A model generated the notes under the pieces. The model made no database searches, was not told where the DNA came from, and saw nothing but the letters and a program-made list of their open reading frames with translations. A DNA stretch of 64,000 bases from Gerris lacustris (Eukaryota > Arthropoda > Insecta > Hemiptera > Gerridae), in NCBI GenBank assembly GCA_951217055.1, contig OX578276.1:75383144-75447143 (forward strand), given 5' to 3'. Below, piece by piece: positions 42,306 through 53,516 of this stretch. Positions within the stretch are counted from its first letter, which is position 1, and each line of letters begins with the position of its first letter. Position numbers and translations under genes: made by a program.

Positions 42306-43522
42306 ATGATTATTGCCAAAGCCATTGAAGATTTTGTGTCATCCTTAGACCTAGGCCATGATAAGTGTGTGGGGTTAGGCTTCGACGGATGTCCCACCAT
42401 GTCTGGAATAGAAGGAGGTGTGCAGGCGATCTTGCGGCGAATGTGCAAAAAAGCCTTCTACTTCCATTGCTCCTCTCACAGGCTTAACCTTGCGGTGAAC
42501 GACTTAAACGTAATCCCAGAAATTCGAAATTGCGTTGGAAATATCAAGGAGATAATTTCATTATTTCGTGAGTGTTTTACGACGGAAGCTTATTGCCAAT
42601 ATTCCAATATTATGTGAGACTAGGTGGTCAGAGAAATACAAAAGCATCCCTGTTTTTAAGGATAATTTCGTTGATATTGTTAATTCAATGGAATCATTAG
42701 CTGAAGAGGGAAATGCAGCAACCAGAAAAAATGCTTATCAATTGCATGCAGCAGTGTGCAGATCATTTATTGTTTCGGTAGCATTAATTGCTAAATATTC
42801 TGCTATACTGGAACCCGTAGCAAATGCACTTTAATCGAAGACTCTAGACATAGTCAAAGGCAACAACCATATTCAGCCTATTCTTGACATGCTACATCTG
42901 CATACTGCATCGAGTACATGCTGAGAACGTCACAACTGGCATATTGAAAGAAGCAGGTGACATGGCTTCGCATTTAAATGTAGACATAACCGCCACTCGC
43001 ATTCCTGGCAGACAGAGGCATAGTAGAAATCCTCCAGCCGAAGCCGAAAATCCATCCGAATTTTGAAGAAGGGCTCTGATATTCCCTACTTGGATTCTAT
43101 GCTGTAGACAAATCGCCAGCATTTTCAGTAATGAAGTAAGATGAGAGATTGGAGCAATGGATTGAAAGCACTTCATCCAGTGTACTTCATCTACAATTTA
43201 GAAGGAATAGAAGGAGAAAGAGACTTGCGGTTCAAAATGTGGAACCAGGAACAGGAAGCGCCAGACAAATTAGAAAGGCTTTGCATTATAGCTTTCACAG
43301 ACCTGCTCAATATGCACTATCGAGCGTTCATTTAGCTCCGTTCGCCGAATCAAAACATGGCTATGAAGTACAGTTGGTAAAAATGGGTTAAATGGGTTAG
43401 CCATGTTAAGCATTCACCGACAATGGGTTTTTGCTAACAAAGAGCAACTAGTGGAAGCTGTAATTAAAAAAATTCCTTCTAATCCTTTAAAAATTATTGT
43501 TTACAAATTAGTTTTGTTTTTT
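42306..43522 (+). pseudogene. hAT (ZMYM1-like) transposase remnant
   Basis: Broken frames carry the hAT order. 42306-42570 reads GFDGCPTMSGIEGGVQAILR then KKAFYFHCSSHRLNLAVNDL, the G-DG---MSG and HC-SH-LNL signature around the catalytic domain. After a frameshift near 42570, 42580-42834 gives LRRKLIANIPILCETRWSEK, the L-ETRW block. It then decays through stops near 42834-43100. At 43390-43522 a 44-codon frame reads NGLAMLSIHRQWVFANKEQL, matching the C-terminal dimerisation helix (A-LSIHR) of the family. Relatives are the ZMYM1 / DUF4371-class hAT proteins of 600-800 residues. Not functional: at least two frame changes, stops and no N-terminal BED-type finger. Confidence 0.85.
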
Positions 43523-43633
43523 TAAAATAAATATTTTATTCTCTACCACAGCCTCGGCTGATTTGGAAATTGTGTGTTAGGATATTTTATTTTATTTTTA
43601 AAACATATGTAATGATACAAATGTTTCCAATAA

Positions 43634-43636
43634 ATG

Positions 43637-43675
<39 letters not shown>

Positions 43676-43730
43676 TTATTCTAACTTTGGTTATCATTAC
43701 CCCCCCCCCCCCCCCCTTATCATGAACTGC
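43634..43730. repeat. TTA microsatellite and two poly(C) runs
   Basis: (TTA)n at 43634-43676, then runs of about 18 C (about 43701-43717) and 9 C (about 43730-43738), separated by TTATCATGAACTG. They lie just inside the right end of the hAT element. Confidence 0.88.
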
Positions 43731-43773
43731 CCCCCCCCTTCCGTTTTGAGCTGGATACGCCCATGGTGGGTAA

Positions 43774-44353
43774 CAAAGTAAAGTCCTCTAACCACCTCGA
43801 GTAAGAGTGCCTTGTAACTATTTACATGGAGTGTTGAATTAAATAATTTTAAATTATGTGGAAAATAATTCAAGAAGATTGGGAAAATTGATTTTTTAAT
43901 TAGCTTAATATTTTTAATTATTGATTATATCATTAATAAAAAACCACTTGATCAGAAATTTAAACTTTAATCTTTTTTGACACATAAAGTGATTAAAAGT
44001 AGATTTACTATAAAAAGAAACTAAATTAATTGTATTAAAAAATATTTTTTATAACCCCGTGGCTCCAGTCAATACATACTCTCGGACTATTGATGTACTC
44101 TGATCTCGAATTTATATTTGCCCTAGCATAGCTATAATATACTTCCCGAAATCTTCTGAGTTAAATTTTTAAGTTTGCTCAATGTTTAAAAGATAAAATA
44201 TAACATTCATAACACAGTTCAATGATTTTCATATTTAGAAGGTAATATAAAAATAAGCCAGAAAAATAAACCAGCAGCTAAGAAAGCTACTTTTAGGAGA
44301 TAGTAAAGATAAATATTAATAATAATCTTAATTTATTATATTTTTTTCTGTAG
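43774..44353 (+). other. Likely intron upstream of the large exon
   Basis: AT-rich, no coding resemblance. It ends in a pyrimidine-rich acceptor TTTTTTTCTGTAG at 44341-44353. I could not find the partner 5' exon; no ATG with a phase-0 donor is convincing here. Confidence 0.5.
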
Positions 44354-47300
44354 GTTTCTCAGTTTTCATCACTTTTGAACAATGAATCAAATACTTCGAG
44401 CCTGCAGGTTTCAGACTCTACAGGTGAGACCCAGAAAGCTGAGAAATGTCTCTTTGAATCTACCGGGTGTAGATATTCACCGGGGAATTGTGAAGTGATC
44501 CACTTAAATGGACAACCAATAATCAAAAAGAGGCACGTTCCAAATAATGAAGATCGAGTCGCTACAACAACGTTTTACTATGAACCTTCATTCTTAGATA
44601 GAGACGAAATTGGGCAGGCCAATTCAGGTTCCAATAATGTTTATAGTGTAGTATCGTACCACACCAGTTCATGTAACCCAAGAGCATTTGAGTCACCTGA
44701 AAAATATTCAAGTTACAAAGAACACATTGAAAACATAGAGGAGTTTGTTGAGTTAGATAACTCAAAAGAGAGTGAGTATGCCAATAAAAACTCTAATTGT
44801 AGAGATTCGTCTAACACAGAACCCAGTGACAAATTAAAACAGTTCAAGGAAGGAGTGATAGAGAAAATAAAACAGGGTTATTATGCGAGTACTTCAACAT
44901 TCAATAACAAGCAATTAAACTTTGGCGAAACAAATGGTCCTAATACAGTAAAAACTAATAAGCCGTCTTGTGACAATCCTGAGACCGAAAACGAATATGT
45001 TCGTTCCATATTGAATGGCATACCAAGTCAGAATAATTCGAACAATATAAACTACAATTTGACGTCTGCGTTTCCTGACGGTGCAAATTATTCAGACAAA
45101 AATAGAAATGAATACCATAACGCTACTAGCCAATCGAAAAATTCTGATGCCGATAGAAAATATGAGGAAGAGGACTTCAGTTGCCATTGGGTTAACAAAT
45201 CTTTGCCACCACCAGTTCAGTTTGGGATAGCCAACAAAGATTCTAAGAAATATTCGCAATCAGAGAACATTTCAGACATAAGCACTTCTTATAAAGTACA
45301 TGATGACAAGAATCAATTTACCTTTAACATGGTTCCCTTAAGGCCTAATCTGAAGAATAAAGGAGTCAATGATGAACGACCACAACCAGATCCAAGCTCT
45401 AGCATGATTAGTAAGAATTCGACTTTAATTGATAGTCAAAATCAAACAAACATTAGAGAAAATGAAGAATTTCGTTCCCGTAGTTACAGTTTGAGGAATG
45501 GTTACGATGAATCAGATATTCTAAAACAAGAATTGACTACACTCGATGTGAGTGATAGACGTTTTCATTCATCCAGTGAGTCTTATACCACTAGAAATGA
45601 CCTTAACATCAACCGACCTGAGAGTTATAGACTAAGAAATGGTTTTACTCCCTCAAAGCTCCAAGAATATTCTTCAAATACTATTCCTGTCAAACCAGTA
45701 TACAAAAAGGGGTCATTTGGTTCAAATTTTAAAAAATATACTACAACTGAGATCGTCTCTCAAACTCAGTACTCTAGTAAAAGAGAGCCATTAACTATTT
45801 CGAATGATAGAGGTGTAATTGAGTCATCTCAGATTGATTCCCAAGAAGAAACAACTAACCATCCAAACAATAGAAACAATGATGAACCTAAAATAGAATG
45901 TCAAACTTCAAATGGGAGCAATGACAAAGACAAACCCCCTTCCGAAAAATACAGCAAAAGTGATATTACTGTTTTAGGCCATCAGAACGATGCACCAAAG
46001 GAGTATGCCATTGATAAAATATTTAACTCTGAGACTTTTAATGAGAAAGAAAATTCATTAAACAAAGAATTAATAATTCAAAACAATAAGCATTTAGAAT
46101 CAACTGTAACTGACAAACACTTGAAAAGTAATCAGATTGGTTCATACTACCAGTCAGATCGCCAAAACAAAGTTTTAAGTGAGTCTACACAACTTGAATT
46201 TAAACCTGTTACTCAATCTCAAGACTCAGAGGTTAAAAAACAAGTAACAACCAATGTCAAACCAAGTAATATAAGCCAAGCAAAATCTGGCGAAAGTGAA
46301 GCATTAACCAAAATTGCATTACCTGCAAAGGAAAACATAATTGCTAGTGCCCTAAAGAGCACTTCATTTCAATCTGGATGCACAAAAGATATCAAGGATG
46401 ATAAGAATGAGAGTGTACCGTTTATGCTAGTTAAAAGTAAGCCACCTGAGCAGTGTCCTGAGTCAAATAAATCTAAAACAAATACATCTGAAAGCGCTTT
46501 TCATAACAGTTCCAAATTAGGTAACTGCAATTTAGATTCAGTAATAGGTGGTGAATTAGTTGCTGAGTCATATAAGCAGAAATCCAAAAAAAACCTACTA
46601 AAAGAAAGCGAGCATTCGCAAAAATTAACTCTAAAAATGGACATTTTAAAAGATAAGACTAAAACCAATTCTTTAAATAATATTTCTATTATTTCAAAAG
46701 CTTCAGAAACTCGGAAAGTAGAAAGTAGTGAAGTTACTTCCAAGGACAATCAATCATGTAAAGCTAATGTTAAAGTTCAGGGAATTAGTAATATGGTGGA
46801 TGACAGAGAAAAAGGTGCAGAAATTACATTCCCAGGCATAATACCGCCCACTTTCTCCATACCTGTATCTTATGAAAATGTTAATAAATGTGACCAAAAG
46901 CCAAAGGGTAAAGCTGATGCAGCAGAGAAAAGTACATCAGTCAATAAAGCTAACACAAATAAAGATATTTTAACTCTTAATACGACAGGAACAAGAGAAT
47001 TTAACTTCAAATTAGGAAAAAATGAAAGTATCCAATCAAAAATAAGTACAGAAAATTCAAATAAAAATAAAACTCAAAATGGTGTTGTGCTAAACAATAC
47101 AAAGCAGGGAACAGAGTTGCAAGCAAATAATGTAATAAATTTAAACAATAAGACTAACGGAAAGTCCACTGGGCATCCTTCAAATAAAAAATATATTGAT
47201 GATTTAGAGGCAAGAAAGGCTCGTGTGAACTCTGTAAAACCAGACCTAAAGAAATTAGCCAATAGTAAGCTTCATAAAGAAAATAATTTATCAGTCCATT

Positions 47301-49744
47301 CACGAGACTCTTACTTAAATCCATTTAATGCTGATAAACTTGCGACTTTGCTAAAGGAACATAGAGTGCTTCTTGAACAATTGCTTGAAAAGTTAAATGG
47401 ACGAACACCTCCTAGTCAAAGTGAAAATAGTTCAGGAATAAAAAAAAATATGCAGCAACCTGAAGAGCTCAAAAATTCTGATTCTCTAGGTGGTGTAAGT
47501 AAAACTGAACAATTTAAGAAAATGTTGACTAATCGCATTAATACTCAAGAAAAAGTTAAAAGATTGCATCCTAGACACATTGAACCTTTCAAAACAATAT
47601 CAAATTTAGAAGAAGATGTCAGTAAAGAAGAAGATGTAAGAACTGACACAGGACCAAAATTGCCCTCATATAGCAATCACTATCGTGATATGCCATCACA
47701 GGATAGTAGAAATTATCCAAAAGGAATTATAGACAAACCCTTAAAAAGGTTTCATGTTGTAACAATGATGACATCTCCATCAAAAAGACTCTTACCCAAA
47801 AAATCAGAGTCTCTTCTCGATGGCACTGAACTGTCTAAGTATAACTTCAGCCCTCTTAAACAGATCTTAAGCCAATATAGAGTTGAATGGTCAATTAAAC
47901 CTAGGCGTCTAAAGCCAGTCGATCGGGTCCCACTTCTTAGTTCACCAATAAATAAAAAATTCATACATAAAGGTATCAATGACAAAACAAATTGGAGAAA
48001 TATTTATTATACAACCAATTTAAATACAAGTGAGAAAGATGAAAAATCAGGAAAATCAAAAGAAAACCTTTCTCTGGTCAAAAAAATAACTATAGTCAAT
48101 AAAAAAAAGAATTATAATATAAAGGATAATATTAAGAAACGACATTTAAATTCAAAAAATAAAACACAAATTAGTATTATGTCAAATTTAGCGAAAAAGA
48201 CTAAAATACATGGTGCATTGGTCAAGCAAGAACAGGTTAAAAGTGATGAGGGTAAGAAATATGTTAAAGCTGATAAGGGTGAGGAAGATGTTAAGACTGG
48301 GGATGTTAAAAACACAAAAGATAAATCAACAGAAGAAAACAATGTAAAGTTATCAAAAGGAATCATCTTCGATTCTACAAAGAAAGAATTTCATAAGTCA
48401 GGAAACAAAAATTATTCATCAATATGCACACGACTGAATAATGAAATGGCAAAGTCAGTTATAACAGTTAAGAAAGAAAAACAAAAAAGTAGGAGTTTGA
48501 AAGATGTAGAACATATTTTTCCTTTTATTCGTCCAAGTGAGTACCAAAAACCAGCTTATAGTGGATTGGAAAGCAAATCTAACATTTTTAATTTGGAATA
48601 TTCCAATAATATTATAAAGGGCCCGATGTGGGTTGCTACACCTGAATACAACCATAATAAAGTCCAGTGGAACTTACCGGCACGTCCAAATTCTACCAAA
48701 ACGGATACAATCAATAATGAACTAAAAATTAATAAAACTGATACAGGGAAAACTATAGATGTTGTAAATTCACTTTCAAAAAAGTTCTCTTTATCTGAAG
48801 TTATGTCCCTTTCATCTAAAACAAATCTCTCGGGGCCATCTAGTGTGCTTGTATCGAAGTCCTCTGTCTTACCTTTGCCAATGAACTTTTTCAATCGTAA
48901 ATCCATTCCTAAAAGTGAAACTGATATTAGCAGAACAGTTGGAATAAAGAAGATATCAACTTGTAAAACAGATAAAGACTATGAAAAGGGCGAAGTTTTT
49001 AAATTATCTAAACATTTTTCAGATTCAACAATTCTTCTGGTACCATCCATCACTTCTAATATCAATGAACCTTATGTTAAACAACAGGATTACAAAGAGC
49101 TGGATACTGTAACAAATGCCCCAGACCAAGCAACAAATAATTTATTGGGATCATATAAAGACAGCAAATGCTCTAAGTATTCTATTGCAGGAAATAATTT
49201 ACTGTTTGGCAGAATCAGAAAGTCAGATATTTTAAATACAATAAAACCTTCGTTTTATTCATTTAGATCAATGTCTCACAAAGATTCTTCACCATGTAAA
49301 GATGAAGATTCTTTACCTCAAACTGAGGAAAAACTGGAAATGTTACCAGAAAAGAAAATACTTACAAATAATCAGTATTTTAAGTATATTATATCAACTC
49401 CTCGAATCGATTCTATAAAATTCTCTTGGACAAGAATTTTGAATAAAGTAAAACATATGGTAAAAGCAAAATGCAGTATTGATAATTCATGCTGTTGCAT
49501 ACCTGATTTTGACGAGATGATGACTTCCATTTCAAAAGATGTTGAAAAAAACTGTTTGGAAAAGGTGTCTCCTACACAAAAGAATCCATTTACAAACAAG
49601 TTTTCAAAGCAATTAAGGTCTAATGAACTTGCATTAACCATAGAAATAAATGGGAAAAGTGGTTTCCGAAACACTAATTCAAAAGGCGAACCCAAAGTTT
49701 TAATAATTCCCAAGTTTTTTGAGGAAGAAGTCAAAAACTTCTGA
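44354..49744 (+). CDS. Large coding exon of an unrecognised disordered protein
   Basis: A single open frame of 1,796 codons runs from the acceptor at 44353 to TGA at 49742-49744. It must begin by splicing: the frame closes at the TAG of the acceptor itself, the other two phases hit stops within 12 codons, and the first in-frame ATG is 45329, 325 codons in. The incoming splice is therefore phase 0. The protein is rich in Lys, Ser, Asn, Glu and Thr with few hydrophobic stretches, so mostly disordered. Visible details (numbered from codon 44375): SY(S/R)LRNG(Y/F) twice at 370 and 417; a Leu-rich helix LATLLKEHRVLLEQLLEKLN near 988-1007; a Lys-rich patch KKITIVNKKKNYNIKDNIKK near 1236 that could act as a nuclear signal; CSIDNSCCC at 1700-1708 near the C-terminus. 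I recognise no domain. An open frame this long in AT-rich DNA is certainly a gene. Confidence 0.9.
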   Translation, partial: VSQFSSLLNNESNTSSLQVSDSTGETQKAEKCLFESTGCRYSPGNCEVIHLNGQPIIKKRHVPNNEDRVATTTFYYEPSFLDRDEIGQANSGSNNVYSVVSYHTSSCNPRAFESPEKYSSYKEHIENIEEFVELDNSKESEYANKNSNCRDSSNTEPSDKLKQFKEGVIEKIKQGYYASTSTFNNKQLNFGETNGPNTVKTNKPSCDNPETENEYVRSILNGIPSQNNSNNINYNLTSAFPDGANYSDKNRNEYHNATSQSKNSDADRKYEEEDFSCHWVNKSLPPPVQFGIANKDSKKYSQSENISDISTSYKVHDDKNQFTFNMVPLRPNLKNKGVNDERPQPDPSSSMISKNSTLIDSQNQTNIRENEEFRSRSYSLRNGYDESDILKQELTTLDVSDRRFHSSSESYTTRNDLNINRPESYRLRNGFTPSKLQEYSSNTIPVKPVYKKGSFGSNFKKYTTTEIVSQTQYSSKREPLTISNDRGVIESSQIDSQEETTNHPNNRNNDEPKIECQTSNGSNDKDKPPSEKYSKSDITVLGHQNDAPKEYAIDKIFNSETFNEKENSLNKELIIQNNKHLESTVTDKHLKSNQIGSYYQSDRQNKVLSESTQLEFKPVTQSQDSEVKKQVTTNVKPSNISQAKSGESEALTKIALPAKENIIASALKSTSFQSGCTKDIKDDKNESVPFMLVKSKPPEQCPESNKSKTNTSESAFHNSSKLGNCNLDSVIGGELVAESYKQKSKKNLLKESEHSQKLTLKMDILKDKTKTNSLNNISIISKASETRKVESSEVTSKDNQSCKANVKVQGISNMVDDREKGAEITFPGIIPPTFSIPVSYENVNKCDQKPKGKADAAEKSTSVNKANTNKDILTLNTTGTREFNFKLGKNESIQSKISTENSNKNKTQNGVVLNNTKQGTELQANNVINLNNKTNGKSTGHPSNKKYIDDLEARKARVNSVKPDLKKLANSKLHKENNLSVHSRDSYLNPFNADKLATLLKEHRVLLEQLLEKLNGRTPPSQSENSSGIKKNMQQPEELKNSDSLGGVSKTEQFKKMLTNRINTQEKVKRLHPRHIEPFKTISNLEEDVSKEEDVRTDTGPKLPSYSNHYRDMPSQDSRNYPKGIIDKPLKRFHVVTMMTSPSKRLLPKKSESLLDGTELSKYNFSPLKQILSQYRVEWSIKPRRLKPVDRVPLLSSPINKKFIHKGINDKTNWRNIYYTTNLNTSEKDEKSGKSKENLSLVKKITIVNKKKNYNIKDNIKKRHLNSKNKTQISIMSNLAKKTKIHGALVKQEQVKSDEGKKYVKADKGEEDVKTGDVKNTKDKSTEENNVKLSKGIIFDSTKKEFHKSGNKNYSSICTRLNNEMAKSVITVKKEKQKSRSLKDVEHIFPFIRPSEYQKPAYSGLESKSNIFNLEYSNNIIKGPMWVATPEYNHNKVQWNLPARPNSTKTDTINNELKINKTDTGKTIDVVNSLSKKFSLSEVMSLSSKTNLSGPSSVLVSKSSVLPLPMNFFNRKSIPKSETDISRTVGIKKISTCKTDKDYEKGEVFKLSKHFSDSTILLVPSITSNINEPYVKQQDYKELDTVTNAPDQATNNLLGSYKDSKCSKYSIAGNNLLFGRIRKSDILNTIKPSFYSFRSMSHKDSSPCKDEDSLPQTEEKLEMLPEKKILTNNQYFKYIISTPRIDSIKFSWTRILNKVKHMVKAKCSIDNSCCCIPDFDEMMTSISKDVEKNCLEKVSPTQKNPFTNKFSKQLRSNELALTIEINGKSGFRNTNSKGEPKVLIIPKFFEEEVKNF

Positions 49745-49863
49745 ACTGGTTGGGCAGAAATATTTCTATTAAAGGTCTCAGAGCGGAAAAAAAGAATTAC
49801 ATCGTAATACTAAAATAAAAATATTAAATCAGCGCATCAATACTCGGTTGATATTTATAGACC

Positions 49864-49869
49864 AATAAA
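49864..49869 (+). terminator. Poly(A) signal of the large-exon gene
   Basis: AATAAA, 120 bases after the stop codon. An earlier AATAAA-like site lies at about 49813 (AAAATAAAAATAT). The short 3' UTR supports this being the last exon. Confidence 0.65.
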
Positions 49870-50571
49870 TTTTAAATCCTAAGAATTGATTTAATTTTTT
49901 ACTTAATTATTATTACTTGATAATGATTTTCAATCTAAAATAGTGTGGAGAAAGAATAAGTATAAAAATAATAGATATTCAACTTTGAATTTTTTTAGGA
50001 TATTTGAACACAATTTAATTATTATCAACCTGGTTTCTCATTGTCACTCCATAATAGGTACATTACTGAATGATATGATGTTGCACAATTGTTTAATTTT
50101 GTGGAAAGATCAGGGGTATTTTATTCTCATCCCGAAACAGCCTCAAATCCTTTAAATCATCAGATAAAAGGTACTTAGGTACTAGTTTTGGCAACACAAT
50201 AAAGAAAAAAAACTGATCATTAAATATATTAATATTGTGACACTGAAACTCACTAGTAGGAATGCACAATAATGCAACAGAATCCAACCATTTTAAAGGC
50301 AGTTATCATTTTCCTATCAATCAAATTAATTTTCAGGTTAGAACTCTAAAATGCATGCAACAGATGATATATGTGCACATTATTTAGAATGTACTGTGGA
50401 TCGTTCAGGTATTTTTTGAAGTCCAAACAATACTAGATTATGTCGATCTTAACTGGGATCCAATGATAAACAAAATTTAGAAAACTAATCAGGTTAAAAA
50501 ATTAATAATTAAATCAAATACAAGGCCAATGTTGTTTGATCCACATTGAGGGAAGTCTGGGCAGAATAATA
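49870..50571. other. Intergenic stretch, nothing recognised
   Basis: No gene or repeat family seen between the large-exon gene and the next inverted-repeat element. Confidence 0.45.
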
Positions 50572-53516
50572 GTCCAGTCATCAACCGTTTTCGCTCTTAA
50601 TTTTGGGAATCAACAGCGATTTTCTTGAAAATTTGGATTTAGGTAATATTTATAACCTTCTTCAAAATCTACCCTGTGCCGAAGCGGGCTTTTACTCTAG
50701 GGGTGAAAGCAACCCCTCCTAGGGGTTGAAACATTTTTTTAATTAAAATAAACTAAGAGATCGATAGATTGACCAATTCTAAGCAACTTTTGTACTATTA
50801 AGTTGATACTTTCCAAGTTATTAAGGGTTAAAGCTGTGCATTTTTCATTGAAAAAAAAACAAACAAAAAAACGCATGTTTTTTTTTAACCGTTTTTCTCG
50901 AATAACTTAAAAAGTTTTCATTTAATAAAAAAAAATCATTAAGAACAAAAATGTAGGTAATAAAAAAACAAAGAGATTTTAAAGACTTCAGTAAACCCAA
51001 TACAAACTGAGTTATTGTTCGTTGAAGGACAGTTATCTTTCGAGAAACCTGAAATTGAAAACCTTCAACCTTAACCAAACTTGAAAATGGTGAGGTTATT
51101 GGGGAAAACGCTGAAGTCCTTTTTTAAAGTACATAAAAACCCCTTTCAAATGAGCTCAAAAAAAGTGCATAAGAATTGACTGAGTTATAACAAAAATAAA
51201 GTCACTTCTTTTGTTTTGTTTTGAAAAATTTAACATTTACACCCTCGCCATTACCACCCTAATTAAAATTAGTCGTACCCCACTTGTAATTAACTTCATT
51301 TAGGTATTATTGATATGATCCAAGTGATTTGACCGGTTTGGAACACTTATTTTAGAAAAAATAATTTATTAAATTGAAAATTGCATTTTTGTAATTTTGA
51401 AAAAAAAAAAAAAAACATTTTTCTTAAATAAACCAAGAACTATTCATGATAAGAAAAAATGTTAATTGTAGGGTTTTTCTTATTGAAAATGTTGATATTT
51501 TTTCTAGCTTTGTATAGTAAAAATTTAATGAGATATAATGGTTTAACTTTGAACCATTATACCTCATTAAATTTTTAGTTTGCATTCGAGCACTATGTGT
51601 AGCTGATTCAAGCCATTTGAACTCGATCCTTTTAAACAATAAGGGTTGAAAAAAGTTTTAACCGACATAACGTTAAAGCGCTTGAAATTTCCTACAAAGT
51701 GTTTTTTTTTTTTTTTTTTTTTTTTAGTTTTTTTAAAGTTAATACCTTACAAATAAGGGAATTATCGTCGAAAAACCAACTGTACATTTTTAAAAAAATT
51801 CAGAGCACGAAGTTTGGAGCATAGGGCATAGGGTGGCACATGGTGAAACCATTTTAACGGTATTTTCTAATCTATGTGTTTTTAGATTTATACAGGGTGG
51901 TCCAAAAGCGTCTCCACCCCCCCCCCCTCTTAACTTTTGAACGATTTGAGATAAATTAATGAAACTAGGGGGATTCGTACCATGTAAAGGTAAGTTTGTT
52001 TTCATGCAATCGAGCACTATGGGCAACCACCCATTTTACCCCCAGGTGCTAAAATCTCCCCTTTTGGAGATAGAAAAAAAAGAGTTAAAAGTGAAATTAT
52101 ATTATTTTTCACCATAGAATTCAAATATGCTATCAAAAACATATACACTCCAGTTTAAAATTTTGAAGTTGGTTGGCCTAGGGGAAAAATGGGTGGTTGC
52201 CCCTACTGCACTATTGCATGAAAATAAACTTCCTCTTACATGGTAGTAATCCTTTAAGTTTCATTAATTTATCGCAAACCTTTATATTTTACAATGATAT
52301 AAGTGGTATCTTTTACTAGTTTCGGAAGGGTTATTTTTCTATTTTTGCCCCCCTATAGGGGGCAAAATATTGGAGATAGAACAAACATTTTCAAGTAAAA
52401 TTGTATTATTTTTCACCGTAAAATCCAAATATGCAATCAAAAATACACTCCAATTTGAAATTTTGAAGTTGGGTGGCCTGGGGGCAATGTGGGTGGTTGC
52501 CCACAGTGCGAAATGGCATTGAGTTTAACCCTCGGGTGCGCGCGGTCTAATACAGACACAAGGAGGCGCTGATAGGACTTAATCTGTTTTATATGCCCCC
52601 ACAACAGGTAAAATAAATATAAACATGAAATCATTTTATCAAAATATAATAAAACATTTAAATTGGTTTTATTATTTTTTTAATTTATAAAATACCGTTG
52701 TTTAGTCTCATAGTCTATAAGCACAAAAGTAGTCAGCCTCAATTATAATTTTCAAATTTTTAATTTTGTCTGTATATTATTATTAGTTTATTTTTAAATT
52801 CAGGTACCATATTAATTTATTTTGTATTACATATATGTATAAATTTCACTAAAATTAGCGTAATACTAAAATTTAAGTGAAAGTGGCGCGGATCCCCTGC
52901 CAGGAAATATGGGCACAGAATTGAAGTATAATCACGTACGATGTCAAACAGTGACTGATTCTCTTGATAAAATCAAGAAATGTAGCTAGAAAATCCCTAT
53001 CTTCTAATTGCACCCACATCTATCTCAATTTCACAGTTATATCTCAAATTTAGGCCTCACAGGACCGTGCGTTTCCAAGGGTTAAGAGTCTCACAAATAA
53101 CAATTTCATTCAAATAAAATACAATAATTAAAACTAAATATGACGCACTTTTAAATCATTTCAAGTTATAAACATATCTTTAAAAATAAATTTGAATATT
53201 ATTGACCACAGGAGAGATGATTTACAGGGGTTGAATCATTTTGATTAATCATAAATTTGTTCGAGAATTTCAAGAGATCTACAAATAATTCATTTAAACT
53301 TTATTTTAACCAATTAAATGCTAGAATCTACAATTTTTTTTTAATATTTTGCAATAAGGGGTAGTTTTCACCCCTAAAAAATTAAAAGCCCGGTTCGGCA
53401 TAAGGTAGATTTTGAAGCAGAGGGTAAGTAGAACTTAAAATCCAAATTTTTACGAAAATCGGTGTTGATTCCCAAAATTACGAGGTTTTGCATTTTTTTA
53501 CCGCTAGTGACTGGAC
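50572..53516. mobile_element. 2.9 kb element with long inverted ends flanked by TA
   Basis: Left end GTCCAGTCATCAACCG (50572) and right end CGGT/CGCTAGTGACTGGAC (to 53516) are inverted, with TA outside each (50570-50571, 53517-53518). Similarity runs about 170 bp inward: TTAATTTTGGGAATCAACAG (50599) against TGTTGATTCCCAAAATTACG (53463); CAAAATCTACCCTGTGCCGA (50664) against TCGGCATAAGGTAGATTTTG (53395); GGGGTGAAAGCAACCCCTCC (50699) against its inverse near 53350. There is no transposase. The interior holds T and A runs and another repeat (51890-52520). TA flanks again suggest a Tc1/mariner-type non-autonomous element. Confidence 0.68.
51890..52520. repeat. Repeat with TACAGGGTGG start and 305-bp tandem duplication
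   Basis: Starts TATACAGGGTGGTCCAAAAG, the same type of terminus as 18937. The blocks TTCACCATAGAATTCAAATA...TTTTGAAGTTGGTTGGCC (52108) and TTCACCGTAAAATCCAAATA...TTTTGAAGTTGGGTGGCC (52413) are direct repeats about 305 bp apart, each ending in a GGGTGGTTGCCC motif. TGGGCAACCACCC (52020) lies inverted in front of them. Confidence 0.65.

Larger units (their letters stand above)
41572..43765 (+). mobile_element. hAT element, 2,194 bp, with 8-bp target duplication
   Basis: Left end CATGGACGTATCCAG and right end CTGGATACGCCCATG are 15-bp inverted repeats with one mismatch. GTGGGTAA directly flanks both ends (41564-41571 and 43766-43773). Eight-base duplications and a CA-G-GCGTA-CCAG terminus are diagnostic of the hAT superfamily. 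The element encloses a broken transposase on the plus strand (42300-43522) and, near the right end, a (TTA)n and a C19-type run. The N-terminal half of the transposase is missing, so this is an internally deleted copy. Confidence 0.92.

Noticed and set aside
22734..44360. Splicing of exon 22734-22751 directly to the large exon at 44354 (both phase 0), making one gene.
   Set aside because: Phases agree, but exon 1 fits much better with 24184, where it completes a signal peptide; joining to 44354 would give no sensible N-terminus.
44375..44377. TTG as a non-standard start codon for the large exon.
   Set aside because: The frame is open back to a good splice acceptor at 44353, so a spliced upstream start is the simpler reading.
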